Shown: positions 22,101 to 33,490 of the stretch, in pieces
Layout of the letters: every line of letters starts with the position of its first letter
Position numbering within the stretch: position 1 is the first letter of the stretch
NCBI GenBank assembly: GCA_015146655.1
Contig: VKHL01000154.1
Span: forward strand, 1-64,000
Reading direction: 5' to 3'
Source of the DNA: Ochromonas danica
Taxonomy: Eukaryota; Sar; Chrysophyceae; Chromulinales; Chromulinaceae
DNA length: 64,000 bases
The notes under the pieces: generated by a model
Database searches by the model: none
The model's input: only the letters and a program-made list of their open reading frames with translations
What the model was told of the DNA's origin: nothing
Position numbers and translations under genes: made by a program

Positions 22101-22677
22101 ATAGCCATGAAAAGCTTGTTCAGACAATTGAAGCTATTCGTAGGATGCAGTTCGACTTTGGGGAATTAAACCTTACGAGGGATTATCCTCATTTAATGAG
22201 GAGGTGAGAGTAAATTATTTGAATTTTTGTCTTTCTCTACCTGTACTAAATATCTTTTGGTTGTTTCGTAGATGCGGGAACGCGGATCCTAATTATGGGT
22301 CGGCATGGTTCCATTGCCGTCTCATGCCTTACGATTTACCAATGACAGTGCTACAAAATGCAAAAGAGCTAGTCTTTCATGAACTTGTGGAAAGTCATAG
22401 AATTTATGCACGTGCAATGTTGTACTACATAGAGAGATGTCTGTCATCAGCTGCCAATATTTCCAGAGGTCCCTCCGAGATGGCCTTTCTGAGCGCTTGG
22501 CAAGGTGCTGCTGAAGAAGACATTGACTCAAAGTTGTTTGTCGATCGATCTTCCGTATTCTGCAGCGAGGATTTTGTGACGGGATTGATTTGTATGAATC
22601 GCTCTACACGAAGTGACCTGCTGTCTAGAAAAGCGCACTGGCGACAGCTCTTTGGTTCAGATCATATTATCAATTAG
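19184..22677 (+). CDS. HAT/TPR-like repeat protein with disordered N-terminus (3 exons)
   Basis: Exons 19184-20503, 20564-22203 and 22272-22677 join across 60- and 68-nt introns to 1121 residues. Residues 1-400 are Ser/Asn-rich and disordered, with three degenerate tandem units (ADPRSGVSKLGAVFHHS, DTRSGVTNLGAAFRQA, DNRSRVPSLVDNS) at about 167-207. From about residue 415 the protein is an alpha-helical solenoid with half-a-TPR (HAT) features: RWRVFVELAEL, STIWLEWSKMEEENG, GPIYYEAFRLEER, GPLWFGLMRLLE, GRLWAFYIQL. HAT repeats occur in RNA-processing scaffolds such as CstF-77, Utp6, Prp6 and the organelle factor HCF107. No leader for an organelle is visible, so a nuclear or cytosolic RNA role is likelier. 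Exact orthologue not recognised. Confidence 0.72.
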
Positions 22678-22762
22678 GACTTAGTCGTATTTTTCCTAAC
22701 TGCAAGGGACTATATACATAGCAAGCGGTCTGTTGTAAAGTTTAATATGCCGTTGCTGTCTA

Positions 22763-25700
22763 TCACACTGGGTTCATCCAAGTGGGCATGGGAGCTTTGG
22801 AGGCATTGCTAGGGTTAAGGTAACAATACTCGGTAGCCAAGTACTCAGCATAATCCTCGGGCTCGAAGCAAGCCTCCAAACAGAGGCGATACTTCTCCAA
22901 GCTGTGATTCGCTATGGTGCCCGTCACTCTTCGGAAGAGAGCTTGCTCCAGAACAGTCGGTCGAATAACAATATTGCCAGATACCTGCTCATCCAGAAGA
23001 ACTGCGGTGCCAATATGGCGATAAAACCCAAGGAACTTTGGAAGCATTGCCACAATGTCTCCATCCACTTGCACACGATAGCATTGATGGACCTCCTTCT
23101 CAACTTTCTTTGCAAAGGCAGCATTCCCTACTCGAGGACAACCAAAGCAATAGATTGAAATTTCCGCTGGAAAGGAATCAACACTATCCACTAGATGAGT
23201 TAAATTAGAGTGAACACTGGAGTTCATGGAAGAGCTTTCATTGTAGAGATGCATAGCATGCACAATAGTGGATAGATTCTCCACTAATTCCAAGGCGGCT
23301 AGTACCGCCATAGCAGCTCCTAAGGAATGTCCAGTAAAGAGAATACGTAAAGGACTTTGACTGCTATAAAGTGAATGAGAAGAACTCACTGGATTCATAG
23401 AAGAAGGTGACAATGCTTCTTGTTGACTGTAGTCCAAGAACAATGTCTGAGCTATCTTTGTCATGAACTCATCTCGAATGGATGCATAGGATTCCCAAAA
23501 CCCAAGATGAACTCTTGGTAAAGCTTGATTACAGATAGGTAAGGCATTGAGAATGGAAGTACCCATGGCTCGAAGTCGATCATAGACTCCATGGTTATTG
23601 ACAGGATCAAAAGATTGTGCTGATAAATTAAATCCACCATCCGTATAACCCGCGGGTTCAAGAGGATGATGATGATTGGTCATTTTAGCAAATGGATTGC
23701 CTTGGCATTCCATAAAAGAGAAGGCTTCAATGAAGAAAGAAGGAGGTCTTTTCAAGTCAGGTAAAGGGATTTGACTGAATTTGAAATCAGACAAGATATT
23801 AGCAAGAGTAGATCCACGAAATGAAACAACAATCTCCCCATCATCCACACGACCAAAGAAACCAAAAGTATTGAATGCTGAACAAGAAAAGATACCACAA
23901 GAATGTAATCCAAGTCGACTGAGATCTAATCTAGGCCCTGATACAAAGCAATCTGATTCCTGTTGTTGTTGTTGAGTTCCCCCAACAGACTCTCTTTCAA
24001 TCCTTTCTGAGGAAACAGACAAACTACTACTACCATGTGATGATGATAATGGTTTACCTTCTCTTCTTCTCAATGAGAAGATATCATTTCGCATATGATA
24101 GGATTTCTCAGGATCAGGAGGTGGGAAATATGATTGATAGGAAGCTTCCAACAGATAGCATGCCAATTCAAGACAGAAAGGTTCCTTGCCTTTTTCCAAT
24201 CCTCTCTGTTCTCTTAGCATCCTACGTAATGGTTGGAAGGTTTGAATATGATTATCTTGGGAGATTGTTGTGGCAGGCAGGAAGGACCAGCAGAGATTTG
24301 CTAGCAAGACGAAAAGGAATACTGTCACTTCCAAACTCTGCGCATCTGCACTATTCCGACCAAGCCAAGGGTATAACCAACCATAGTATGTCAACCAAGC
24401 ATAACTATAGACGAACACACTCTCTGCATGACGTAGCATGGTTAGTCTGTGAAGCTGCTGATAGAGCAAATAGATTGCAATGACCAAACCAACAATCATC
24501 ATCAAACCAATCTAAACAAATCAATCAATCAGAAATGATAACAATTGAACATGTCTAGCAAGAACAAACAAGTGACATATAGTATATCTTACCTGTAGCA
24601 TGATAATACGATAAGCCACTTGTCTCAGTCGTGATTGCATATATCGCGTGCGCTGCAATTCTCTTTTCGTCAGCCAATAGGCTTGAACAATAGACACGAT
24701 CCACGTCCACGCAACAAACAGCAGACAAATATCAAGAACAGACAAAAGAGTCGTCTTGTTGAGAGCAATCCAGTCAGTAAACGAAGCAATTTCTGCTGGA
24801 GGAGGAGCTGTGGGAGCGAGTAAAAGCACTTCTCGAGTGATAGCCAAGAGGCATGACAAGCAAAACATCGTCACATTAGGCAAGATGAAGTCAAGAAATT
24901 CTGAAGCTCTTGGATGATGTCGTGTCAGGAAAGTGGTATAGATACTGTGGATAACAGATTGTAATCGTAGCATGGCATCAGGCTCTGCCAAAGGCTCTTC
25001 TTCCTGTGCCTGTACGACAAGAGCACGTTCATCTAATGGATTGCTATTTTGTCTCAACCCATCAAGATAACTCTTAAGTAGACATAATAGTCCTATCACA
25101 AGCAAAACAAAGGTGAAAAGCAAGTTAAGTAAAGGAGGAGAAAGCTCTGACAAGGACTCATTTTACCATATCCTCCACACAAACTAAAGGCCTGTCCAAT
25201 TGCCAGAAGACCTTGATGAGCAGATGAGTCTAAGAAACCTAACTCCACTAGTAAACTTATTGGATGTAACCAACAGATAAAAGCAAGATGAGAGAAGAAA
25301 CAAGTGAAGTGTTCTGGCAGGATGAAGTGGAATATGGAGAACATGGCCATGCATCCCTTGGGCAACTGCTCGCTGGCCTCTTGAAAGAGATGCAACGCAT
25401 GAACTAGAGTACGCCTAGTGCACCATAGGATGAACGCAAGAGTTAGCATGATCATCCATAGCTTAAGAGAGGCACTGAGTTGTCGGTAGGCAGCCGTCTC
25501 TTCGACTAGACGTACGCGTACTGCTTGCATTGCCTGAGGCACTCCATCCGTCTCAATCTACAATTACAAGAAGTAGTTTGAATGAATAGTTCCAAAGTGA
25601 GAGATAGATAGATAGCCTCACATTCATGGTGATAGTGGGTGAGGAAGAGAAATCGGAGAGATCCAAAAAGGGCAAAGGCAGACCAAACGATACTGTCCCA

Positions 25701-26473
25701 TCTGGTTGGATATACGACAACTCTTGCCAACGATCCAAAGAATAAGAAGCTCTTAGTGTCTCTTCTTTGTCAGGTGATGTTGCCTTGATGACCACCTTGA
25801 GTCGATCTGTCATGGGGGAGGAGGAGAAGACTGGAATGATGGAACTGCGCAGGGAAGAGCCTTGGACAAGAGATCGAAACACTAGACTGCTCCCTTCTTG
25901 AGAACATCCTATCTCATTAGCACTATTAGGAGTAGTAGATCCACTCGTCTGAAAAGCACAATAAGCAGTGTGTTGTGTATATTTCCAGTGTGAACATGCA
26001 AACCCTGCTAATAGGGCGAGGATAGGAGAGATGAGGAGGAAGAGAATGAAGCGACTACTACCAGTCTCAAGTAACGTTAGCACAGTATTCTTAGGAATCA
26101 TTTTGCGAGGGGTACGACTGAAATAAGGTAGATCTGGGAAAGTCTCTCTCATAGGGGATAGAGGAGAATTGTGTGGCAGTGGTTGTAGTGGTGGAAGTAG
26201 GGGTGGTGATCTCATTGCTATTCCACTCTGTCTTGAAGAATAAAGACCTTCATTACCTTGTGAGAAAGCTTGTGATAAGATGTTTGGACGTTTCTCTCGG
26301 ATGACATGTATTTGTGGTGGTAGGCCATAGCGTGTATTGATGCCTTCGTTGAAGAATGGTGAGATGGTTGGTCTTGCACTAAAACTACCATATTCCTTAA
26401 AGAATGGTGATTGAGGCTCTCGTTCACTACTATTATTACTACTCTGACTGTTATTTTTTGATGAGCTCATCAT
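22763..26473 (-). CDS. Polytopic class-3 lipase, diacylglycerol-lipase-like (4 exons)
   Basis: Exons 25622-26473, 25167-25557, 24593-25092 and 22763-24511 join in frame across introns of 64, 74 and 80 nt to 1163 residues. The N-terminal 110 residues are Ser/Pro-rich and cytosolic-looking. Several membrane helices follow, one near residue 150 (FILFLLISPILALLAGFACS) and others at about 310-660. The C-terminal half is a lipase_3 domain: VVSFRGSTLANILSDF, nucleophile elbow LFTGHSLGAAMAVLAALEL, Asp in VDGDIVAMLP and His in FYRHIGTAVLL. Helices followed by a class-3 lipase match sn-1-specific diacylglycerol lipase, which releases monoacylglycerol and a fatty acid at membranes. Substrate is inferred from architecture only. 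Two TTAAGTTAA motifs lie 73 and 107 nt upstream of the start. Confidence 0.83.
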
Positions 26474-26545
26474 TCTTCCATGTTGATCTTGGTCTTTCTT
26501 GTTTCAACATCATCTCGCCTCTGTCCCCAGCCGCTGGATCCCCTA

Positions 26546-26588
26546 TTAAGTTAAAGTATGCATGCAATGTGTGTTCTTTTTAAGTTAA
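26546..26588 (-). promoter_or_regulatory. Two TTAAGTTAA motifs upstream of lipase
   Basis: Copies at 26546-26554 and 26580-26588, 34 nt apart, 73-107 nt upstream of the lipase start. They match nine of ten bases of the element found exactly at five other promoters in this window. Confidence 0.4.
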
Positions 26589-26773
26589 CTCTAAAGTCAA
26601 TGATTGGGGATTATGTAGGAATAGTTAAGTGTTGTTGTGGTCTGTGTTAGAAATTACTGACCAATCATCTGCTCATTATTCAGTGTTAGTGCAGTAGAGG
26701 ATCATGTGTAAAAAAGAAATAATAGGAATTTGACTTTTACACACCACAACCACCTTATTCTACGTGAAAGGAA

Positions 26774-29700
26774 TTAATGATGAGATAATGTTGGTGGTGG
26801 TGCAAAGGAAGTAAGTGACTGACTAGCCAGAGGAAGTGGTCGAGCCTGCTGGGATTGGGGCCGCCCAGGCAGTGAGATGGCCTGCAACTCGAAGCGCTCT
26901 GGCGCAAAGTTCATCTGAACCAAAACAAACAAGTTTAGAATTGTTACCCAAGTTAAATGACAATAGGTCAGCCTTACCTCAGCTCTCATGCTCTTTCTGA
27001 CAGGAAAACCTTTGCGAAAGATTGCTCTCTGTCCGTTGTTGTCAGCAGTACGAGCATGTCGCTCCGAGCGACTACTATTAGCCTCTCCTCCACCAGTCAC
27101 AGGCCTTCTTTGGTCAGAAGGATCTCTTTCGGGAGGAGGAGGCGAAAGTCGTCCTGTATTTTCTTCATCGAACTGGTCGTGCTCGCTGTATGAGGCTAAT
27201 AGACTGCTCACCTCCGGGCTGAGATCTCCATCGTCGTTGTCTGTTCGTCCACTCTTCCCTTCCTGGGTCACCTTGCCACGCATCAACAGAGGAATGTCCT
27301 TATCTATGCTTGGCAGAGTGACACCCATCAAAGGCGGAGGACTGCCACCTCGCACAGGCATCTTGAAGCCTCCACGAAGGACATCTGGACCTGGGAGTGA
27401 TCCCGTCGATAAGTGAGGGAAGAAAGGCTGCGGACTTGTTGCTCTTTGAGGTTCGCTACGAACATTACTTGTTCTTCCACAGCTCAAGCATAGCCCCTTA
27501 GTGCTCACCACAGACTCTTTGAGGCTGTCCGTCACAGTCTGTAAAGCAGACTCCACAGTACACTCCAAGGCTCGATTGAGCTCCTCGCGCATGGTTTGAA
27601 CACTTTGCTCTTGGTTTCGTTTGAGATAAATGATCTCTTGAACGAGATCACGAATAGACTTATCAGCATCTTCGATCATGGAACGATAATCTGTGCGCGC
27701 ATCTCGCCTGCGTTGTTCTGCAAGAGCTTCATTACACAGTCTTTCTACCAAGTGCTTGGTGACCTTCTCTTCTTCCATTAACTCGATCTTACGACGCGTG
27801 TTGATCAACTCTGCTCTCAAAGTCGCAACATCATTTACTAGTGGAGTGGGGTCAAACGGTGGATGAGGGAATTCCGCCAGAGTAAACGATCCAACACGAG
27901 ATCCATGGCCATGGCCTCCAGTGCTATTGCCACCCAAGGAATCAAACGAACCACGCAATGCACTCGCTTTGCGGCGATGCGTTGGGGAGCTTGATGGACT
28001 TTGATTCGGACCGTCTAACGAGGCGCTGTTTAAACCAGCTCTCTGAGCAGGACTAAGAGTCGCAATATGAGGAATACCCTTAGCACCAGAGTCATTGCTA
28101 GAAAACACTTGCTGGACTTGTTTTATGGCGGATGCTATGGAAGTGGGGTCCCCAGGAAGTTGAGCTGACTGTAACTCATTACCTCCTTTGTCTACTTTGG
28201 GTCTTCCACGACTGAGAATGCGCTGAAGAGCAAGTTCGGAGGGAGTCATTGAGGCCTCGGGTCCAATACCACCGCCACTACTACCACCCACTGCACCACT
28301 ACTACCAACGGCCGCAGTGTTGGAGCCGTTAGTGCCAATTTGACCACTTCCAGTTGCTTGAGGCATATTGAAAGCAGCGAGTACGTCAGGAGGGAGAAGG
28401 TCAGGGATGAGATGCTTCAAGACATCCACAACAGCGACCTCCATTTCATGATGTTGCATTTGTACTCCACTTTTGAGAGGATTGAGCATATGGGCCAGTT
28501 CTTCATCTGTAAAATGGCCTTTGAGATCTGGAGGTATGAGATCACCAAATCCTTCTGTTGGGAGTGGATCAGGCCCAACCACTGCCTCACCAGCAGCAAG
28601 CATGGCTGCTTGAGCAGAAGCTTCAGCAATACGTGATGCTCCAGGTCTTGATTTGTCAAACAATAAGTTCCTAATAGCATCTAATTGGATCTTCAGAGCT
28701 GCTATCTCCTTTTTAGCATCATTGCTCAATGCTCCTCCTCCTCCTCGGCTACCACCACTACCTCTGCTACCCACATGACCAATATCATCTATACTGTCAG
28801 TCATCCCTTCACCTTTTATAGCTTTATCAACCATATCTTGTAAATGTAAGATCTCTTCTTTAGAATCACGTAGGATATCCTGGAAGGAATCAGTACGATC
28901 ATGCAAATCATTCAAACTATCCTGCATGGTGGGAAGAAGAGAAGAAGTTGCTTGTAAGACTTTCTCATTCACTTCCAAAGGAAACTGAGTGTATTTCAAA
29001 TCATGCTTCTTAAGCAAGTCTTTCATTGCTTGAAGTGAATCACGAACAACTTTCATATGACCTTCAGCTGTCTTACTGCGAAGAAGAATTTCCTCCAGAC
29101 GAGTGACTTCATCACGTGACACAATGGCTTGATTACCGAAAAACTTTTGACTGTAATGATGTTGTGCGGCTGCGATGTCTCGCTTCATAGTGTTCAAACT
29201 TCGTTGTAAATACTCTGCAGTAGCTTCTTCCACGGCACCTGAAGCACGATGTTGTTCAATCATCGCATTGCTTTCCGATTGTTTCAACAAATCCTCACGG
29301 CTTGCAAGGTTTTCATTCTTCTCAACTAATGTTTGCAGACCTGTTAGTGTTCCATTAACAGCTTTATCCAATTGTGATAACGCTTCAGCATTATCCATGA
29401 GACCAAGTCTTAATCGGTCTAGATCTAAAGCCACCGAGTCTTTCAACTGATTTCGCAACTCGTTCACGCTGCTTGTCAGTGAATTCTCCAATTTGTTCTG
29501 CTTTTCCTCCACAGCAGACACAGCAGAAGTAAGTCTCTTGTCCAATGAAGACAATTGACTCTCTAGTTTGGATATTCTAGTAGAATATGTTTCTTCGCGT
29601 TGCTTTTCTCTGGCTTGCATAGCGGACAGTTCTTCTTGGAGAGACTTGACTTGCTGACCTACATCTCCCAGTAGACGCTCCATGGAGGATTTCAAACTAC

Positions 29701-30684
29701 TCTCTATTTGATACGGCATTGCATATAAGTCAGCATCCATTTTGTTAATGCGCTCGATAAGAGTGTTATTCTTGTCCATGCGTGTTCTGGACAGACTGAT
29801 CTTGAGCTTCTTGAGTCTGACCGTCTGCAAGACTTTCTTACAAGCCCATCTCCATCGAGCCTTTGGATTAACTGGACAGGAGAATTTAGGAATACCCTGG
29901 TAGTAAATCAGACTGGACAGATCTCTCTTGCTTGGACGAATAGTTTTGGGACGACCAGCATAGGAGAAAGCAGATTTGAAGGACAAGTGACTTTCCACGG
30001 TGCCTCCATCCTCAGTAGGATATAGAGTAGTAGTATGGCCTATGTATGATGAGCAACAAGGAATGGGAGAAAGTCATAATAATCTACACTATACCATATG
30101 CGGTGAATATGGTGAAGTCATCATATCATGACCTACCTGTCTGAATAGACACGTCATCCCCGGGGAGCTCCACCTCTCGCAGATCGATAGCGATACTCTC
30201 CATGAGTGTCATATCAGTGGGAGGTTGAGGAGGAGCTTCCTCGTTCTCGTCGACATATCCTTGGATGTTGTAGGAGAAGTTCTTGATCTCTTGTTGTGCT
30301 GCTTGCAGTTGATGCTCCAGGCGAAGTTGATTTTCGAGCAGCTGTTGAAGACGTTGTGTAGTGACATCTATCAGCTTCTTGCGCGACACTTTGTTGTCAG
30401 TGACGACTTTGTCCAGGTGAGTGTTGAGGCGGCCGATCTCCTCGTTCTGCTCTACCACAGTGTCGACCATCGTACCAAAGGTAGCCTTGACATCGTGCGA
30501 GTCGGGCACATTTAAGGCGAGCTAAAGGCAAAAGAGAGCAGTTAGTGGACTAAAAGAGGGAAGCGGTGAAGGTGTGTGGGCATAGGCTCATTACCTCCAG
30601 ACCATCGTTGGCAAAGGTCATCGTCTGAGACCTCATGCCTTGAACCTTCTTCTCCAAGGAGGCTCTCATGTCTGTGGAAGCCAT
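26774..30684 (-). CDS. Large coiled-coil protein, unknown function (4 exons)
   Basis: Exons 30595-30684, 30137-30521, 26978-30039 and 26774-26914 join to 1225 residues. The last intron (26915-26977, 63 nt) is in frame and lacks a stop; its removal gives SMRAE-MNFAPERFELQA. The N-terminus begins MASTDMRASLEKKVQG. Heptad-rich coiled coil runs from about residue 40 to 110 and again from about 230 to 590, with Leu/Glu/Gln/Lys spacing. A Gly/Ser/Pro-rich disordered part holds the middle, then another coiled coil (about 900-1010), then a low-complexity tail. A CLSCG pair of cysteines sits near residue 1030. The size and build suit a cytoskeletal, centrosomal or flagellar scaffold, but I recognise no family. 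Divergent from the next gene with a 186-nt gap. Confidence 0.7.
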
Positions 30685-30870
30685 CGAGGAGGAGTGTAGT
30701 CAAGCAACAAATCGATTTCCAAGGCTCTCTACTGTATCTCCCAACAAGATGAAGACTAGAAGGTGGGCAATGCGCGAGAAGAGTAACCGCCGAAACCACC
30801 CGGAGAAACTGTTTCTCAAAGTGTTTTATTTGGAATGATGTTGTGAAGACAAACCAGAAAACTGAAGAAG

Positions 30871-31974
30871 ATGCTGAGTCAGTGTATCTTCTTCGTCTTT
30901 GTGCTCTTCGGCTCGGCTGGTCCCTCACTCTCTCTGGCCTTCTCAGTGCTTCCTTCAGTGGGAATAGCCATGAGAAGGACTGGAAGTCGAGGAGTGGAAA
31001 GAACCTCGCCACCCTTCTTCCCTGCTGCTCCAGCTTCACGTGGATCTCGGAGAACTCTCTCCCCTTGCCTAGCCACACAAACTGACACTTCCTATGATAT
31101 TATATCAGCCAGTGGAGCGCTATATGATTGGGTTAAGGGAGAGTCCTTATCCTCATTGATGCCGTTAAACGACTTGCTTGTTATTATTGAAGAAGCACGA
31201 AGCAATGAAGTCTTCGTGCAGAAAGTCAAGCATGACTTCGATCATCTCTGGACACAAGCTACTATGTTACTTGACAAAGAGAATCGCTCCATACGAGAGA
31301 TCCTGGGCACTTCCTTCGTGGAGAAGATCTTGAAGTACGTGGAGACCACCAACTTCTATGAGCCAACCTCTGTGCGTGCTTTCCTAAGCACTCCCGTCTT
31401 CGAGACTATGCTGGGAGGGATTCTCTATGAAGGAATCTTCGAGTTTCTGCAGAAAGTCGATATCATTGGCAACATTATCAATAAGATGCCCATCATTGGA
31501 GCTATCCGCCAGGCGATTATGAAAGAAGTGAAGAATAGTCTTGATAAGACACTAGGTGTGCAGATCAAGTCATTCTTGTCATCCTTCAACAAAGTGGCCG
31601 TACAGCGTATGGCAGACTTCGTATTATCACCACAGAATGTGCAGTCTTTTGAGAAGGCCAATGTGAATTTGGTCAATTTCTTGTTGACTAAAAAGCTGAA
31701 AGATCTATTACCCACACATGGAGATGGAAATACTCGTATCAAGAATTTTGTTTGGACTCTTTTGCTGACAGTTCCAATTGAAGACATCCGTCGCGTCGTG
31801 ACGATAGTCTATGATAAGGTGGGGGAGAAGTCTTTGTCGGATGCACTACGATTGAGTTTTGACGATGTCATCACAGCTTCTCCAAGAGGTCAGGTGGTAT
31901 TAACCAAGACTCTGAATCGCTTTCTAGATAGTTCGTATGGGCAAACGTTTTTACGAAGTTTATCAAGAGAATAA
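30871..31974 (+). CDS. Unknown protein with ASAF-like plastid leader
   Basis: Single-exon protein of 367 residues. A signal peptide (about 1-22, IFFVFVLFGSAGPSLSLA) is followed by FSVLP and an Arg/Ser/Pro-rich stretch, a textbook bipartite leader for a red secondary plastid, with Phe at the expected cleavage position. The mature part is all-helical in appearance with amphipathic segments, for example DIIGNIINKMPIIGAIRQAI at about residue 195 and later KNFVWTLLLTVPIEDI. No metal site, nucleotide motif or clear membrane helix is visible. I do not recognise the family. A role at a plastid membrane surface is possible but only guessed. Confidence 0.65.
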   Translation: MLSQCIFFVFVLFGSAGPSLSLAFSVLPSVGIAMRRTGSRGVERTSPPFFPAAPASRGSRRTLSPCLATQTDTSYDIISASGALYDWVKGESLSSLMPLNDLLVIIEEARSNEVFVQKVKHDFDHLWTQATMLLDKENRSIREILGTSFVEKILKYVETTNFYEPTSVRAFLSTPVFETMLGGILYEGIFEFLQKVDIIGNIINKMPIIGAIRQAIMKEVKNSLDKTLGVQIKSFLSSFNKVAVQRMADFVLSPQNVQSFEKANVNLVNFLLTKKLKDLLPTHGDGNTRIKNFVWTLLLTVPIEDIRRVVTIVYDKVGEKSLSDALRLSFDDVITASPRGQVVLTKTLNRFLDSSYGQTFLRSLSRE

Positions 31975-32296
31975 ATTGTTGGAATTACAGATATTCCACA
32001 TCCTGCTTAATCCAGTAAGAGTAACTTATATATGGAGCTCCAGTATTATATCCGATGTCGTGAACCAATAATTGTTTTTCCTTCGAGGAAAAAGAGTTGG
32101 GCGTTTTCGAACTTTCGAAGGCCCAAACTCCTCAAATTACAGGCCCAAATTGTCTTTGGCTAAAGCAAAACTACCCCATGTTCAAACAGACCGCTTCATC
32201 CACAGTTTCAAGCTAGAGGTTTATTTGTTGCTAAGCTTCTCGAGACACAAAGAGGAGGCAGCTTGAACTGTTACTGGAGGTCATACACCGAAGCCG
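31975..32296. other. Convergent intergenic region
   Basis: Lies between the 3' end of the plastid-leader orphan and the 3' end of the truncated haemoglobin. No gene or structured RNA was found. Confidence 0.4.
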
Positions 32297-33012
32297 TTAT
32301 ACACTGTCCGTCAAATAACTGGTGAGTTTCTTCCATGCTCCAGAATAAAAACTACGACACTTCGAACAATCTTGCAGCGTAGTGTCGAAACGGATCTTTA
32401 CTCTCTGGCTGGCGACTTCAGCTAAGAAAGAGTCCACCCAATTCTCTTTGCTTGGAATAGGTATCCGACCACACCAGAATGGAGTATCCAATATACCTCA
32501 TGTGGTCAAGAAGGATTTGTCGGTGGTTCTCGGAGAAATCGCTGGTTGACTCATCCAGACTCTCTTCCATGAGGTGCAGCCATCGCTCGACCATCCGCTG
32601 GTCGATGTGGTAGTCTTGGTGGCGCTGGCCGAGGTTGGGAATACCTTGCCGATCGGTGTAGAAGACGGGCCCACCGCAGCGTTGATGGAGATAATCCGCC
32701 AAATTCTGAACATTTCTCTCCAAGTCCGCGGAGAACAGTCCCCTGCCAGACCACCTCCTCGTTAAACCGTGTATATGTACAAGGCATACGTGAATCTCAC
32801 CTTAGCAGTTCATCCTCATAAACCTTGTGGTAGAATTTCTCCACGAGCGCGATGAAAGAGTAATCCTCCACAGTCTGGCCGATGTTGACTTCATCGATGG
32901 CAAAGGCTCTTTCAAAAGAAAGATCTGCCCAGTCCAGAGCTTTCTTGGTCATTGCCTGCATGTATAGACCACTATCACTAGGAATATCATCCATGATTGC
33001 TTCTTTTACCAC
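32297..33012 (-). CDS. Group II truncated haemoglobin (3 exons)
   Basis: Exons 32801-33012, 32497-32754 (or -32757) and 32297-32450 give about 207 residues. The two introns are very short (46 nt; the first may be 43 nt because the acceptor is a GAGGAG doublet). The globin core is recognisable: FYHKVYEDELLR (helix B-C region), LADYLHQRCGGPVFY, the proximal histidine in LGQRHQDYHID and the group II tryptophan in MVERWLHLM. A 40-residue N-terminal extension precedes it. After the core, the second splice changes the frame to give HMSKENWVDSFLAEVAS and a Cys-containing tail. Such haemoglobins bind oxygen, NO or sulfide and are linked to NO detoxification. The tail model is less certain than the core. 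Confidence 0.8.
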
Positions 33013-33490
33013 TTCTCGTGATTAGAGGAAAGTTATTAGTCTGCGCGGTACAACGACCTGGTAACAAACCCCTGATATTATAGTTTATAAGTCATATTAT
33101 TTCACACCATAAAATAGGCCAAATCCCGGAATGGAAAAGAAGGACAAATATCCTTTTAAATAATGATCACTTATTTATGCAGCAAAATAATTTCTAACAC
33201 TAGGACTAACTTATCTAACTCCTAACTTAATTATGTTATGCGGAACTTAGATTCTAATACGAACAGCCCTGCTGTATCTTTTGTTTGCAAGGAAAGTTAT
33301 CAGTATGCGCGGTGGAATGGTATTCCTACGCAAAGCAGTAATAGTTGGCCGTGGTGGATTGGGATTGGCCGTCAAATGCTCTGACCAGAGCTGGAAAACA
33401 ATCCTTTGGAATTATTATTAGTTTATGGTTTAATCCGTCGTAGTTTATCTAGATCAAGAAGTAAAGTGAAAGAGAGAGGTTAAGAAGTTA
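33013..33490. other. Divergent promoter between haemoglobin and CLEC16A genes
   Basis: AT-rich spacer of 478 nt with a duplicated element reading GGAAAGTTATYAGTMTGCGC at about 33027-33049 and 33291-33313, plus GGT. The two copies lie about 264 nt apart in the same orientation, one nearer each gene. No coding region is supported. Confidence 0.5.

Noticed and set aside
26988-27416. 142-codon plus-strand frame
   Set aside because: Antisense of the long coiled-coil gene, caused by its Ser/Pro/Gly-rich composition.
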